The notes under the pieces: model-generated | What the model was told of the DNA's origin: nothing | What the model saw: only the letters and a program-made list of their open reading frames with translations | Database searches by the model: none | Translations under genes and position numbers: made by a program | Shown here: positions 19,767-24,341 of the stretch, piece after piece | Position numbering within the stretch: position 1 is the stretch's first letter | Layout: each line of letters starts with the position of its first letter | Source of the DNA: a virus | Direction: 5' to 3' (one strand) | Virus record (IMG/VR): IMGVR_UViG_3300042402_000973 | Span: 1 to 24,341 of that record | DNA length: 24,341 bases

Positions 19767-19830
19767 CTTTTTCCCACACCTTCTTTCCGTCTTTGTATAC
19801 TGGCCAATAGCCCAAGGCTCTCCAGTCCAT
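19744..19830 (-). CDS. 28-aa mini-protein
   Basis: The product begins MDWRALGYWPVYKDGKKVW and ends in an acidic/basic tail. The Trp/Tyr-rich start looks like a real short fold motif. It lies 10 bases after the preceding ORF and overlaps the next. There is no ribosome-binding site, so the support is context only. Confidence 0.45.
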   Translation of the reverse strand: MDWRALGYWPVYKDGKKVWEKDDKASKD

Positions 19831-19840
19831 CTTCGTAATC

Positions 19841-19942
19841 TTAGGCTCTCTTGGCACACCACACCTTGTAATCACTCATAGTTTGATGAGTATCCCAGTA
19901 CTCAATGTTTTCTTTATCCATTTTGCAGGTAGGACAGATCAT
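19841..19942 (-). CDS. 33-aa Cys-containing mini-protein
   Basis: The start overlaps the upstream stop (ATGA). The product begins MICPTCKMDKENIEYW and ends VWCAKRA, with CxxC at 3-6 plus one later Cys, a partial zinc knuckle. Function unknown. Confidence 0.5.
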   Translation of the reverse strand: MICPTCKMDKENIEYWDTHQTMSDYKVWCAKRA

Positions 19943-20049
19943 TGTCTGTGCCGTTTCTTATTACCAAACTTAGATTTAACATCAGCCTTAGCCTGATTAA
20001 CTATGGCGTTCGTAATGTCTTCTAAATTAAACTCTTCTTCAGTATCCAT
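19939..20049 (-). CDS. 36-aa mini-protein
   Basis: The start overlaps the upstream stop (TAATG) and its stop overlaps the next start (ATGA). An acidic first half (MDTEEEFNLEDI) is followed by a basic tail (KSKFGNKKRHRQ). Function unknown. Confidence 0.5.
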   Translation of the reverse strand: MDTEEEFNLEDITNAIVNQAKADVKSKFGNKKRHRQ

Positions 20050-20144
20050 TAGTCAATCCTATCTAAATCTTCAAGGCTATTAATACCATAAAGATTAATC
20101 ATTTCTTCAACAGTAAACTCTAAGTCAAACTCTGCTTCGTTCAT
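20049..20144 (-). CDS. 31-aa acidic mini-protein
   Basis: This product is very acidic (MNEAEFDLEFTVEEMINLYG). The start overlaps the upstream stop (ATGA) and its stop overlaps the next start (TAATG). GGAG lies about 10 bases upstream. Function unknown. Confidence 0.5.
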   Translation of the reverse strand: MNEAEFDLEFTVEEMINLYGINSLEDLDRID

Positions 20145-20287
20145 CTAAACAACTCCACTCCTATGTACCACTTTAAAAAGTATATACCCAACTCCCACTC
20201 ATTGGCAATAGGATATCCCCAATTGTATAAATAAAACCCAATAGAGTAACCAGCAGTCTGTGTACCACGATTAACTTTAATTCTCAT
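20141..20287 (-). CDS. 48-aa aromatic-rich protein
   Basis: GGAGGG precedes the ATG at 20287, which overlaps the upstream stop (TGATG). The product has many Tyr and Trp (YSIGFYLYNWGYPIANEWEL, then YFLKWYIG). It looks like a compact beta protein rather than a membrane helix. Function unknown. Confidence 0.6.
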   Translation of the reverse strand: MRIKVNRGTQTAGYSIGFYLYNWGYPIANEWELGIYFLKWYIGVELFR

Positions 20288-20493
20288 CAGTACCCTCCAA
20301 GACATTCGTTGCGTGTGTGAAACAATCTAATCTTTGTCATAATTTTGCGGGATGGAGCATAAAGATCATCCTTACAAGCACTACACTTATAAGACCATTC
20401 CCCAGTAAAGAAGTCATGCACATAGCCTTTAGCGTTAGCATACTTCTTGGCTACGAAGGTTTGAAAAGGATCAGGAATCTCCATGTTAATCAT
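20287..20493 (-). CDS. 68-aa zinc-ribbon-like protein
   Basis: The start at 20493 is chosen for its ATGA overlap with the upstream stop; a TTG 12 bases earlier is less likely. SYKCSACKDDLY gives CxxC, and FHTRNECLGG supplies His and Cys. The basic stretch SRKIMTKIRL could contact nucleic acid. Function unknown. Confidence 0.65.
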   Translation of the reverse strand: MINMEIPDPFQTFVAKKYANAKGYVHDFFTGEWSYKCSACKDDLYAPSRKIMTKIRLFHTRNECLGGY

Positions 20494-20771
20494 CGACGGG
20501 ACCAAACTAAGCCAAGGAACTTATGCCAAGATAACTTATCCGACTCTAAGTCTTTCCAGTGCCTATAAGACTTAATATAAACAACAGAGTATGCGATAGC
20601 AGCAAAAATAAAACCATATTGCTTGGTACTTACTGCATAGTATATCCACATGGCCTCATTAAGAGTAGCCCAGATCCATCCCCATATATGCTTTCTACCA
20701 ATAAAATATATTGCAGCAACACCGCTTAGGGCAAGCACCCATGAGGCATAGTCGTTAATCCATTGTTCCAT
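20490..20771 (-). CDS. three-helix membrane protein, weakly PnuC-like
   Basis: This 93-residue protein has hydrophobic helices at about 8-24, 31-48 and 52-70. WGWIWATLNEAMWIYYAVST and YGFIFAAIAYSVVYIKSYRHW resemble the repeated Trp/Asn-rich helices of PnuC-type vitamin carriers, but it is only about half their size. It would have to form oligomers to transport. It heads the mini-gene chain with a near-perfect leaderless promoter. The transporter assignment is tentative. Confidence 0.65.
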   Translation of the reverse strand: MEQWINDYASWVLALSGVAAIYFIGRKHIWGWIWATLNEAMWIYYAVSTKQYGFIFAAIAYSVVYIKSYRHWKDLESDKLSWHKFLGLVWSRR

Positions 20772-20777
20772 ATATTT

Positions 20778-20806
20778 AGTATACCTTAAAGTAAGGGTTT
20801 AGTCAA
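20778..20806 (-). promoter_or_regulatory. leaderless promoter of the mini-gene chain
   Basis: On the - strand TTGACT (20801-20806), a 17-bp spacer, TATACT (20778-20783), six bases, then ATG 20771. The -35 lies in the last codons of the upstream gene. Confidence 0.85.
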
Positions 20807-21029
20807 TTTGCTTGCCCTTGGTTTTTACCCAAGTGCCTATTTTGTTTGTGTTTACTTTTTCTCTTAATATTTCTGCAAAATCAGTAATTATTTCAGATCC
20901 AAGATACTCTTCGCCTGTTTCTAAATCAGTTAGTTTCCATTTTTCAGGGGCTTTAGTGTGAATAATTAAATCAACTGGCTTATCAAAAGAGTCAACCTCT
21001 GAACCATCTTTAAGTATTCTTTTATTCAT
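20799..21029 (-). CDS. 76-aa phage protein of unknown function
   Basis: The gene starts directly after the stop of oxygenase B. The product looks like a small beta-rich domain: WKLTDLETGEEYLG in the middle and a basic end (TWVKTKGKQID). There is no metal or catalytic motif. Translational linkage suggests it works with, or merely travels with, the oxygenase. Confidence 0.68.
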   Translation of the reverse strand: MNKRILKDGSEVDSFDKPVDLIIHTKAPEKWKLTDLETGEEYLGSEIITDFAEILREKVNTNKIGTWVKTKGKQID

Positions 21030-21800
21030 TTAGCAATCTTCATCTGTAGAGGTATACTTTCCATCTATACTGTCCCAGCACCTTCCATAAATTGTGTGAC
21101 GATTACCATTAGTGACTTTGGTGACTCTATGCTCAAACTCTTTGTATAGAGGAACATTAACAAGCATCCCTACTTCTGGCTTTATAGAATATTCTTTATT
21201 TTTAAATTCTAAAATACCTCCATCAAAATTGTCATTTATATAAACACTAAATGATGCAGATATTTTACTTTCACTGATAATTTTTTTATTATCTGTCTTT
21301 GAGTTTTCTACAATTGTTTTTTGCTGCTCTTCGTCATCGCTATCGTCTCTTTCGTAATGCCATCCCATTGCATAGTCTACATCTCTTCTTCCAAGTTCTC
21401 TAAAAATTTGCTCATCAGAAACTTCAAAAAAAGACTGAAGGGCACCAGCACCACCGAAATATTTTGGAACAACAGATTCTATTCTTTTTTCTATAAAAAT
21501 AACTGGGTCTCTGTATCTAGTACTCGAACCACTATTAGGAACAAGCATTCTTCCATTTTTGTCATATTCTGGAATATACCCCAAAAACTTATTCTTAGTG
21601 TTCCTGCCGTATGGGGATCTCATTGTGTCGTACCATCCAAATGGATCGTTTGCTTCTTCGTTTAGCCAATCTAGTTCTTCATCTGACAGAAAGTCTCTGA
21701 TTACCCATAGGTCTTTTTCTATGTATTCTTTTCTTGGCTCCCAAATTTCTGACAATCTCAGTATGTCTTGCTCTTTATATTCTTCTTTGTTATATTTCAT
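21030..21800 (-). CDS. 2OG-Fe(II) oxygenase (paralogue B)
   Basis: This 256-residue protein is paralogous to the one at 18776 over its whole length (DLWVIRDFLSDEELDW, GWYDTMRSPYG, FDGGILEFKN, VGMLVNVP). The iron ligands are His148 and Glu150 (GWHYERD; HxE instead of HxD) and His224 in FEHRV; Arg234 binds 2OG. An acidic insert of about 30 residues at 151-180 follows the first ligand pair. Both paralogues end in an acidic Cys tail (TDEDC here). Substrate unknown. AGG-rich sequence precedes the ATG. Confidence 0.82.
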   Translation of the reverse strand: MKYNKEEYKEQDILRLSEIWEPRKEYIEKDLWVIRDFLSDEELDWLNEEANDPFGWYDTMRSPYGRNTKNKFLGYIPEYDKNGRMLVPNSGSSTRYRDPVIFIEKRIESVVPKYFGGAGALQSFFEVSDEQIFRELGRRDVDYAMGWHYERDDSDDEEQQKTIVENSKTDNKKIISESKISASFSVYINDNFDGGILEFKNKEYSIKPEVGMLVNVPLYKEFEHRVTKVTNGNRHTIYGRCWDSIDGKYTSTDEDC

Positions 21801-21824
21801 ATGTCCTTGCCTCTTTCTTTTATG

Positions 21825-21950
21825 TTATGAGACAAGACCCATAGATAGATGGTCTAAGCAGACATCTGCAACTACATAGTCGGCATGATCGACCACAATA
21901 TCGTAATGTGTTGCGTCCTTGTTGCAAAAAAAACACTTAGATTTATTCAT
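21825..21950 (-). CDS. 41-aa zinc-finger-like protein
   Basis: A promoter ends six bases before the ATG at 21950. CFFCNKDATHYD gives CxxC at 6-9 and VCLDHL gives CxxH at 31-34, a plausible treble-clef-like zinc site. It lies upstream of oxygenase B. Confidence 0.65.
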   Translation of the reverse strand: MNKSKCFFCNKDATHYDIVVDHADYVVADVCLDHLSMGLVS

Positions 21951-21956
21951 CTATTG

Positions 21957-21985
21957 ATTATATCATGTTTTAAAGTTCGGCGCAA
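21957..21985 (-). promoter_or_regulatory. leaderless promoter of the 41-aa zinc protein
   Basis: On the - strand TTGCGC (21980-21985), a 17-bp spacer, TATAAT (21957-21962), six bases, then ATG 21950. The -35 is weak. Confidence 0.6.
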
Positions 21986-22023
21986 AATAGAAGTTATAAA
22001 CCTTCCTATGCCCTACACGGGCA

Positions 22024-22269
22024 CTATTGGTTACTATCCTCATCTTGCTTCCAAACCTCAAAGCATTTGCTACACTGAATGCCTACATCACGCATATACC
22101 ATTTATGGTCACATACACCAATGACAGTATGGTCTTGCCAGCCCTTGTTCCTCTGCTGTATTTTAAACTTTCCATCAGGATCATGGACATGGCACAAACC
22201 ATTTTTGCGAAAATCCTCAACATCTATGCTGCAAGGGGTTTTCTTTTTGGTTAGTGCTTTACATCTCAT
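22024..22269 (-). CDS. 81-aa double zinc-motif protein
   Basis: The product begins MRCKALTKKKTPCS and continues GLCHVHDPDGKF, the common phage/actinobacterial pattern RC-A-T-K-G-x-PC ... LCxxH (a DUF5763-like zinc site). A second site may be made by VCDHKWYMRD and IQCSKCFEVW. It is transcribed from a consensus leaderless promoter that overlaps the divergent GIY-YIG promoter. The role is probably nucleic-acid or protein binding. Confidence 0.72.
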   Translation of the reverse strand: MRCKALTKKKTPCSIDVEDFRKNGLCHVHDPDGKFKIQQRNKGWQDHTVIGVCDHKWYMRDVGIQCSKCFEVWKQDEDSNQ

Positions 22270-22275
22270 AAATCA

Positions 22276-22304
22276 AGTATCTCAGATTTTGCGGGGGATG
22301 TCAA
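22276..22304 (-). promoter_or_regulatory. leaderless promoter of the double zinc-motif gene
   Basis: On the - strand TTGACA (22299-22304), a 17-bp spacer, GATACT (22276-22281), six bases, then ATG 22269. Confidence 0.8.
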
Positions 22305-22305
22305 G

Positions 22306-22311
22306 TATAAT
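22306..22311 (+). promoter_or_regulatory. leaderless -10 box of the GIY-YIG gene
   Basis: TATAAT lies six bases before the ATG at 22318. It starts one base beyond the opposite-strand -35 (22299-22304), so the two polymerases could not bind together. Confidence 0.7.
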
Positions 22312-22317
22312 AGACAT

Positions 22318-22641
22318 ATGACCCTACTATATATACTATACAGTCCTGTCTATAAGGCTGTCAAGATAGGTATATCAGATGTGTCAGGTAGAAGGTTTGC
22401 AAGCCATAGGACCAAGGGTTGGATATTGATCAAGTATTGGGCATTTTCCGAACGGGATAAGGCAAGAGCAATAGAAACCATAGTAGTACAAACCCTTACT
22501 AATAGATATGGCCATTACCTCAGTAAGGAAGATATGCCACAAGGGGGATATACGGAGACATTTGATGCATCGAAGATAAGCCGAAAGGCCTTGATCCGTA
22601 TGGTCAATAGGGCTATAAAGGAATCGCAAAGCGATACGTAA
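22318..22641 (+). CDS. GIY-YIG superfamily nuclease-like protein
   Basis: This 107-residue protein has YILYSPVYKAVKIGIS, the GIY...YIG pair in the form YIL/KIG used by T5orf172/MUG113-type members. GRRFASHRTKGW supplies the catalytic Arg, and a late GGYTETF gives the acidic metal ligand. The helix between contains ERDKARAIETIVVQTL. It has a nuclease core without an added DNA-binding domain. It is the only + gene in a - strand stretch and converges on the cupin-like gene at 22649. Confidence 0.8.
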   Translation: MTLLYILYSPVYKAVKIGISDVSGRRFASHRTKGWILIKYWAFSERDKARAIETIVVQTLTNRYGHYLSKEDMPQGGYTETFDASKISRKALIRMVNRAIKESQSDT

Positions 22642-22648
22642 TCTTTAT

Positions 22649-23149
22649 TTACCGTGGTTTTATAGCCATGTTAAGAATACCCATTCTTGGACCTTCTCCC
22701 CATACCTCATGAGTAATTTCATTAGATAGGAAAAGTATATCCCCAGGATTGAGAGTTATTACTTCCTCTCCCAATTTCCAAAATGATTTGCCAAGTACTT
22801 GGATATAGGAAGCATCACTTACATCTCTATGTGCGCTTACAGTTCCACCATCTAATGATATGACTGGCCCATCCATGTGCCATACAGCCTTACAGTTACA
22901 GCGACCAGCAAACCAGTCATCATAATAGGTACATTCCTCAAAGAAGTCTGAACCAAAGTCTTTGTTTAACTTTTCAAAGAAAGGTCTTAGGTCTGGAATG
23001 TCATCAAATAGTCTACGGTTTTTTATCTTAAACCATAGTGTGTTGGGTCTTTGTGATCCTTCTGAGTTTTTGTATAGGATATTTAATGTTGTTTGCCAGT
23101 CTGTATTGATAGGGAAGTAGTTTTCTATGAGTTTATAGTTGTCTATCAT
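22649..23149 (-). CDS. cupin / 2OG-Fe(II) oxygenase-like protein
   Basis: This 166-residue protein has AHRDVSDASYIQVLGKSFWKL, with a HxD at 107-109. ITLNPGDILFLSNEITHEVW follows, with His147 and PGD as in cupin/JmjC-like dioxygenases, and Arg155 after it. An earlier WHMDGP (91-93) is a second HxD candidate, so the true iron ligands are unsure. The WxL/PGD pattern argues for a small-molecule or protein hydroxylase fold. It lies 3 bases after the membrane peptide gene and is probably co-transcribed with it. Confidence 0.7.
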   Translation of the reverse strand: MIDNYKLIENYFPINTDWQTTLNILYKNSEGSQRPNTLWFKIKNRRLFDDIPDLRPFFEKLNKDFGSDFFEECTYYDDWFAGRCNCKAVWHMDGPVISLDGGTVSAHRDVSDASYIQVLGKSFWKLGEEVITLNPGDILFLSNEITHEVWGEGPRMGILNMAIKPR

Positions 23150-23152
23150 TGT

Positions 23153-23239
23153 TTATCCACCCATACGGACCTGTTGTAGGTAAGCCATATAGTTTAGAAA
23201 TATGAATAGGCCAAGCATTATAATGAGAAAAGGTTTCAT
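23153..23239 (-). CDS. 28-aa membrane peptide
   Basis: TATAAT on the - strand lies six bases before ATG 23239. The peptide is one hydrophobic helix (FLIIMLGLFIFLNYMAYL) with a short QQVRMGG tail. It precedes the cupin-like gene by 3 bases. Confidence 0.5.
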   Translation of the reverse strand: MKPFLIIMLGLFIFLNYMAYLQQVRMGG

Positions 23240-23245
23240 GGTTTA

Positions 23246-23251
23246 ATTATA
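23246..23251 (-). promoter_or_regulatory. leaderless -10 box of the 28-aa peptide/cupin operon
   Basis: TATAAT on the - strand, six bases before ATG 23239. A DnaA-box-like TTATCCACA lies at 23256-23264, between this and the divergent promoter. Confidence 0.6.
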
Positions 23252-23255
23252 GCAG

Positions 23256-23264
23256 TTATCCACA
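23256..23264 (+). promoter_or_regulatory. DnaA-box-like site in a divergent promoter
   Basis: TTATCCACA, identical to the E. coli R1 box, between the - and + leaderless promoters. A related TTATCCACC lies at 23153-23161, over a stop codon. Binding here could link these genes to replication. Confidence 0.55.
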
Positions 23265-23283
23265 TTCTTGACCAGGGATATGC

Positions 23284-23289
23284 TATACT
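23284..23289 (+). promoter_or_regulatory. leaderless -10 box of the prolyl-hydroxylase-like gene
   Basis: TATACT, six bases before the ATG at 23296. TTGACC at 23268-23273 is too close to act as a normal -35. Confidence 0.6.
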
Positions 23290-23295
23290 TTTTAT

Positions 23296-23832
23296 ATGAA
23301 GACTTTACAAAATGGCATAAGTCCAGAACTATGTAAAGAACTTTATGAGTGGGCAGGAACATATATATACGGAAAATCTACACATCCATTGGGTTTTCCT
23401 AATCCAGTTAAAACAACTACCAACTCTTCCTGGAATAACTCTATCATCAAAGACAGTAAGCCAGTTATCATATACTTTCCACCTGACGAGATTGCCTTAA
23501 AGGTCAAAGAAGAACTGATGGTATTGGGCTTAGTTGATATGACAGAGAATCTAAGCACTATGGTTTATGTATGGACTTCAGGCTCTTACATACCTATGCA
23601 CGAGGATGGCTTCTCGGATACGGATAGAAAGGTTTTTACTGCCTATCTTAATGAGAAGTGGTCAATACAAGATGGTGGCACACTTAACTACTTTGACAAA
23701 GATGATCAGCAGTGGAAGGTCTTAGTTCCAGAGCAAGGCATGTTAGTTTATAATGACAACAATGAAAAACACTATACGACTGTATCAAATGATGGCAAAT
23801 TACGTGTTTCACTTCAGATGTTTACATATTAG
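23296..23832 (+). CDS. 2OG-Fe(II) oxygenase, prolyl-4-hydroxylase-like
   Basis: This 178-residue protein has His102 and Asp104 in YIPMHEDGFSD, FTAYLNEKWSIQDGGTLNYF (typical P4H strand with GG-L), GMLVYNDNNEKHYTTV with His159, and Arg170 in KLRVSLQMF. All four cofactor residues are present. It is unrelated in detail to paralogues A and B, so it is a separate acquisition. It is the last gene before the origin-like region. The substrate is unknown; phage members have been linked to protein or nucleic-acid modification, without proof here. Confidence 0.83.
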   Translation: MKTLQNGISPELCKELYEWAGTYIYGKSTHPLGFPNPVKTTTNSSWNNSIIKDSKPVIIYFPPDEIALKVKEELMVLGLVDMTENLSTMVYVWTSGSYIPMHEDGFSDTDRKVFTAYLNEKWSIQDGGTLNYFDKDDQQWKVLVPEQGMLVYNDNNEKHYTTVSNDGKLRVSLQMFTY

Positions 23833-23924
23833 TTATCCACAGCCTGATATGCTAAAAATGTCATAGTTATCCACAAGTTATCCACAGATTAATCTTACTG
23901 ATAATATTATTAGACAAGGTAGAA

Positions 23925-23950
23925 GTGGAGTAAAGTGGAGGATAGTGGAG
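23925..23950 (+). repeat. 10-bp-period direct repeat (GTGGAG x3)
   Basis: GTGGAG recurs at 23925-23930, 23935-23940 and 23945-23950, exactly one helical turn apart, within the unit (A/T)AGTGGAG. The spacing suits cooperative protein binding on one face of the helix. Confidence 0.75.
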
Positions 23951-23984
23951 TATAGGGCCCTTTTATAGAAGGCGTTCGTAATGC

Positions 23985-24217
23985 CAAACCCCAAACCTTC
24001 CTATCCCCAAACCTTCGTAGCGGGATTGTATCACAAACCTTCATATCTGTCAAACCTTAATATGCATGGTTTGGGCATTATACATCGTAAACGATGGTTT
24101 GTCAAGCCCATTTTATGCAAAAAAAATATCCCCAAACCAGGGGAAAATTTGCCAATATCGTAATCTTTTTTATTAAAACTATTATGGTTTTTCTAGAAAC
24201 CAGGAGATAATGGTTTG
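23985..24217. repeat. CAAACC / GGTTTG iteron cluster (9 copies)
   Basis: CAAACC starts at 23985, 23992, 24008, 24034, 24051 and 24133; GGTTTG starts at 24068, 24096 and 24212. Four + copies extend to CAAACCTT, and the first two of these to CCAAACCTTC. Spacing is irregular (7-79 bases) and orientation switches, unlike a CRISPR. Confidence 0.75.
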
Positions 24218-24241
24218 TTATTTACCATAGGGTTAATTGTG

Positions 24242-24247
24242 TATACT
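24242..24247 (+). promoter_or_regulatory. -10 box of the GC-rich hairpin RNA
   Basis: TATACT at 24242-24247. A start seven bases downstream falls at 24254, the first base of a GC-rich stem. No matching -35 at 17 bp. Confidence 0.45.
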
Positions 24248-24253
24248 TTGAGT

Positions 24254-24304
24254 CCCCGCTTGCAGCGTCCTTAACAGGATTATTAGTCATCGTTGGGGCG
24301 GGGG
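24254..24304 (+). ncRNA. candidate GC-rich hairpin RNA at the origin edge
   Basis: CCCCGC 24254-24259 pairs with GCGGGG 24298-24303, CAGCG 24263-24267 with CGTTG 24291-24295 (one wobble), and TCCT 24268-24271 with AGGA 24276-24279. This gives one long bulged hairpin in strongly A+T-rich surroundings. No ORF is visible to the window end. It could be a regulatory or primer RNA of the origin, or the leader of a gene beyond 24341. Confidence 0.5.
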
Positions 24305-24341
24305 CAGAAGGAAAGAAAGCCTTAAGAGTAACAATAGAATA

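Larger units (their letters stand above)
23833..24240. other. candidate replication origin (gene-free repeat region)
   Basis: This region has no supportable gene. TTATCCACA occurs at 23833-23841, 23867-23875 and 23878-23886, the last two 11 bp apart and all in one orientation. A very A+T-rich stretch lies at 23888-23912. GTGGAG follows at 23925, 23935 and 23945 with a 10-bp period. CAAACC or its complement then occurs nine times from 23985 to 24217. DnaA-like boxes plus an A+T-rich segment plus iterated sites are the usual parts of a theta-type origin. Function is inferred. Confidence 0.65.

Noticed and set aside
19560-19862. 100-codon reading starting at GTG 19862
   Set aside because: The first third overlaps two coupled mini-genes in other frames and resembles no protein; the ATG at 19766 is more likely.
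20317-20568. 83-codon + strand ORF
   Set aside because: It is antisense to two coupled - strand genes, one with a zinc motif, and lacks start signals.
23981-24163. 60-codon + strand ORF
   Set aside because: Its sequence is made of the CAAACCTT repeats; it has no ribosome-binding site or leaderless -10 at the right spacing.
23985-24217. Possible CRISPR array
   Set aside because: The repeat core is only 6-8 bases, spacing is irregular, orientation switches and there are no cas genes.

Overview
The window is A+T-rich, packed with short overlapping genes, and reads as part of a tailed-phage genome with an actinobacterial host. The phage evidence is a lysis region (holin-like proteins and a CHAP endolysin), six tRNA genes, HNH and GIY-YIG nucleases and many sub-100-residue proteins. 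The actinobacterial evidence is a WhiB protein, a DUF7455-type zinc protein and DUF2061 proteins. A freshwater, low-GC actinobacterial host would fit, but that is inference. No terminase, capsid, portal or polymerase gene is visible.

Left block (1-12670, all + strand). A Pro/Thr-repeat protein cut by the window edge is followed by two small membrane proteins, a proteasome-like Ntn hydrolase, a secreted subtilisin-like protein, tRNA-Asn and a CHAP endolysin. Then comes a run of small genes: two DUF2061 membrane proteins, FmdB-type and DUF7455-type zinc proteins, a P-loop kinase/nucleotidylyltransferase fusion, a staphylococcal-type nuclease, a tandem paralogue pair, WhiB and a third holin-like protein. 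It ends with Hsp20, a PstS phosphate-binding protein, a small HNH protein and a Cys-rich phage protein. Two candidate structured RNAs flank pstS.

Right block (12794-23239, nearly all - strand). It holds a carbamoyltransferase/SGNH-hydrolase pair, a DXD glycosyltransferase, five tRNAs, an HAD phosphatase that appears to start at ATT, two glutathione-peroxidase-family proteins, two paralogous 2OG-Fe(II) oxygenases, a chain of tiny ATGA/TAATG-coupled genes and small zinc proteins. Near the right end are a cupin/2OG-like protein (-), a GIY-YIG protein (+) and a prolyl-hydroxylase-like oxygenase (+). The last 500 bases have no gene but carry DnaA-box-like sites, a 10-bp-period repeat and nine CAAACC/GGTTTG motifs. 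This looks like a replication origin, followed by a compact GC-rich RNA hairpin.

The most distinctive signal is regulatory. At least twelve genes have a -10 hexamer exactly six bases before ATG, several with a TTGACA/TTGACT -35 at 17 bp. This implies leaderless mRNAs starting at the A of the start codon. The lysis and chaperone genes instead have normal leaders with ribosome-binding sites. The auxiliary genes suggest phosphate capture (PstS), redox defence (GPx pair), protein quality control (Hsp20, Ntn hydrolase) and surface or small-molecule modification (carbamoyl- and glycosyltransferases, oxygenases).
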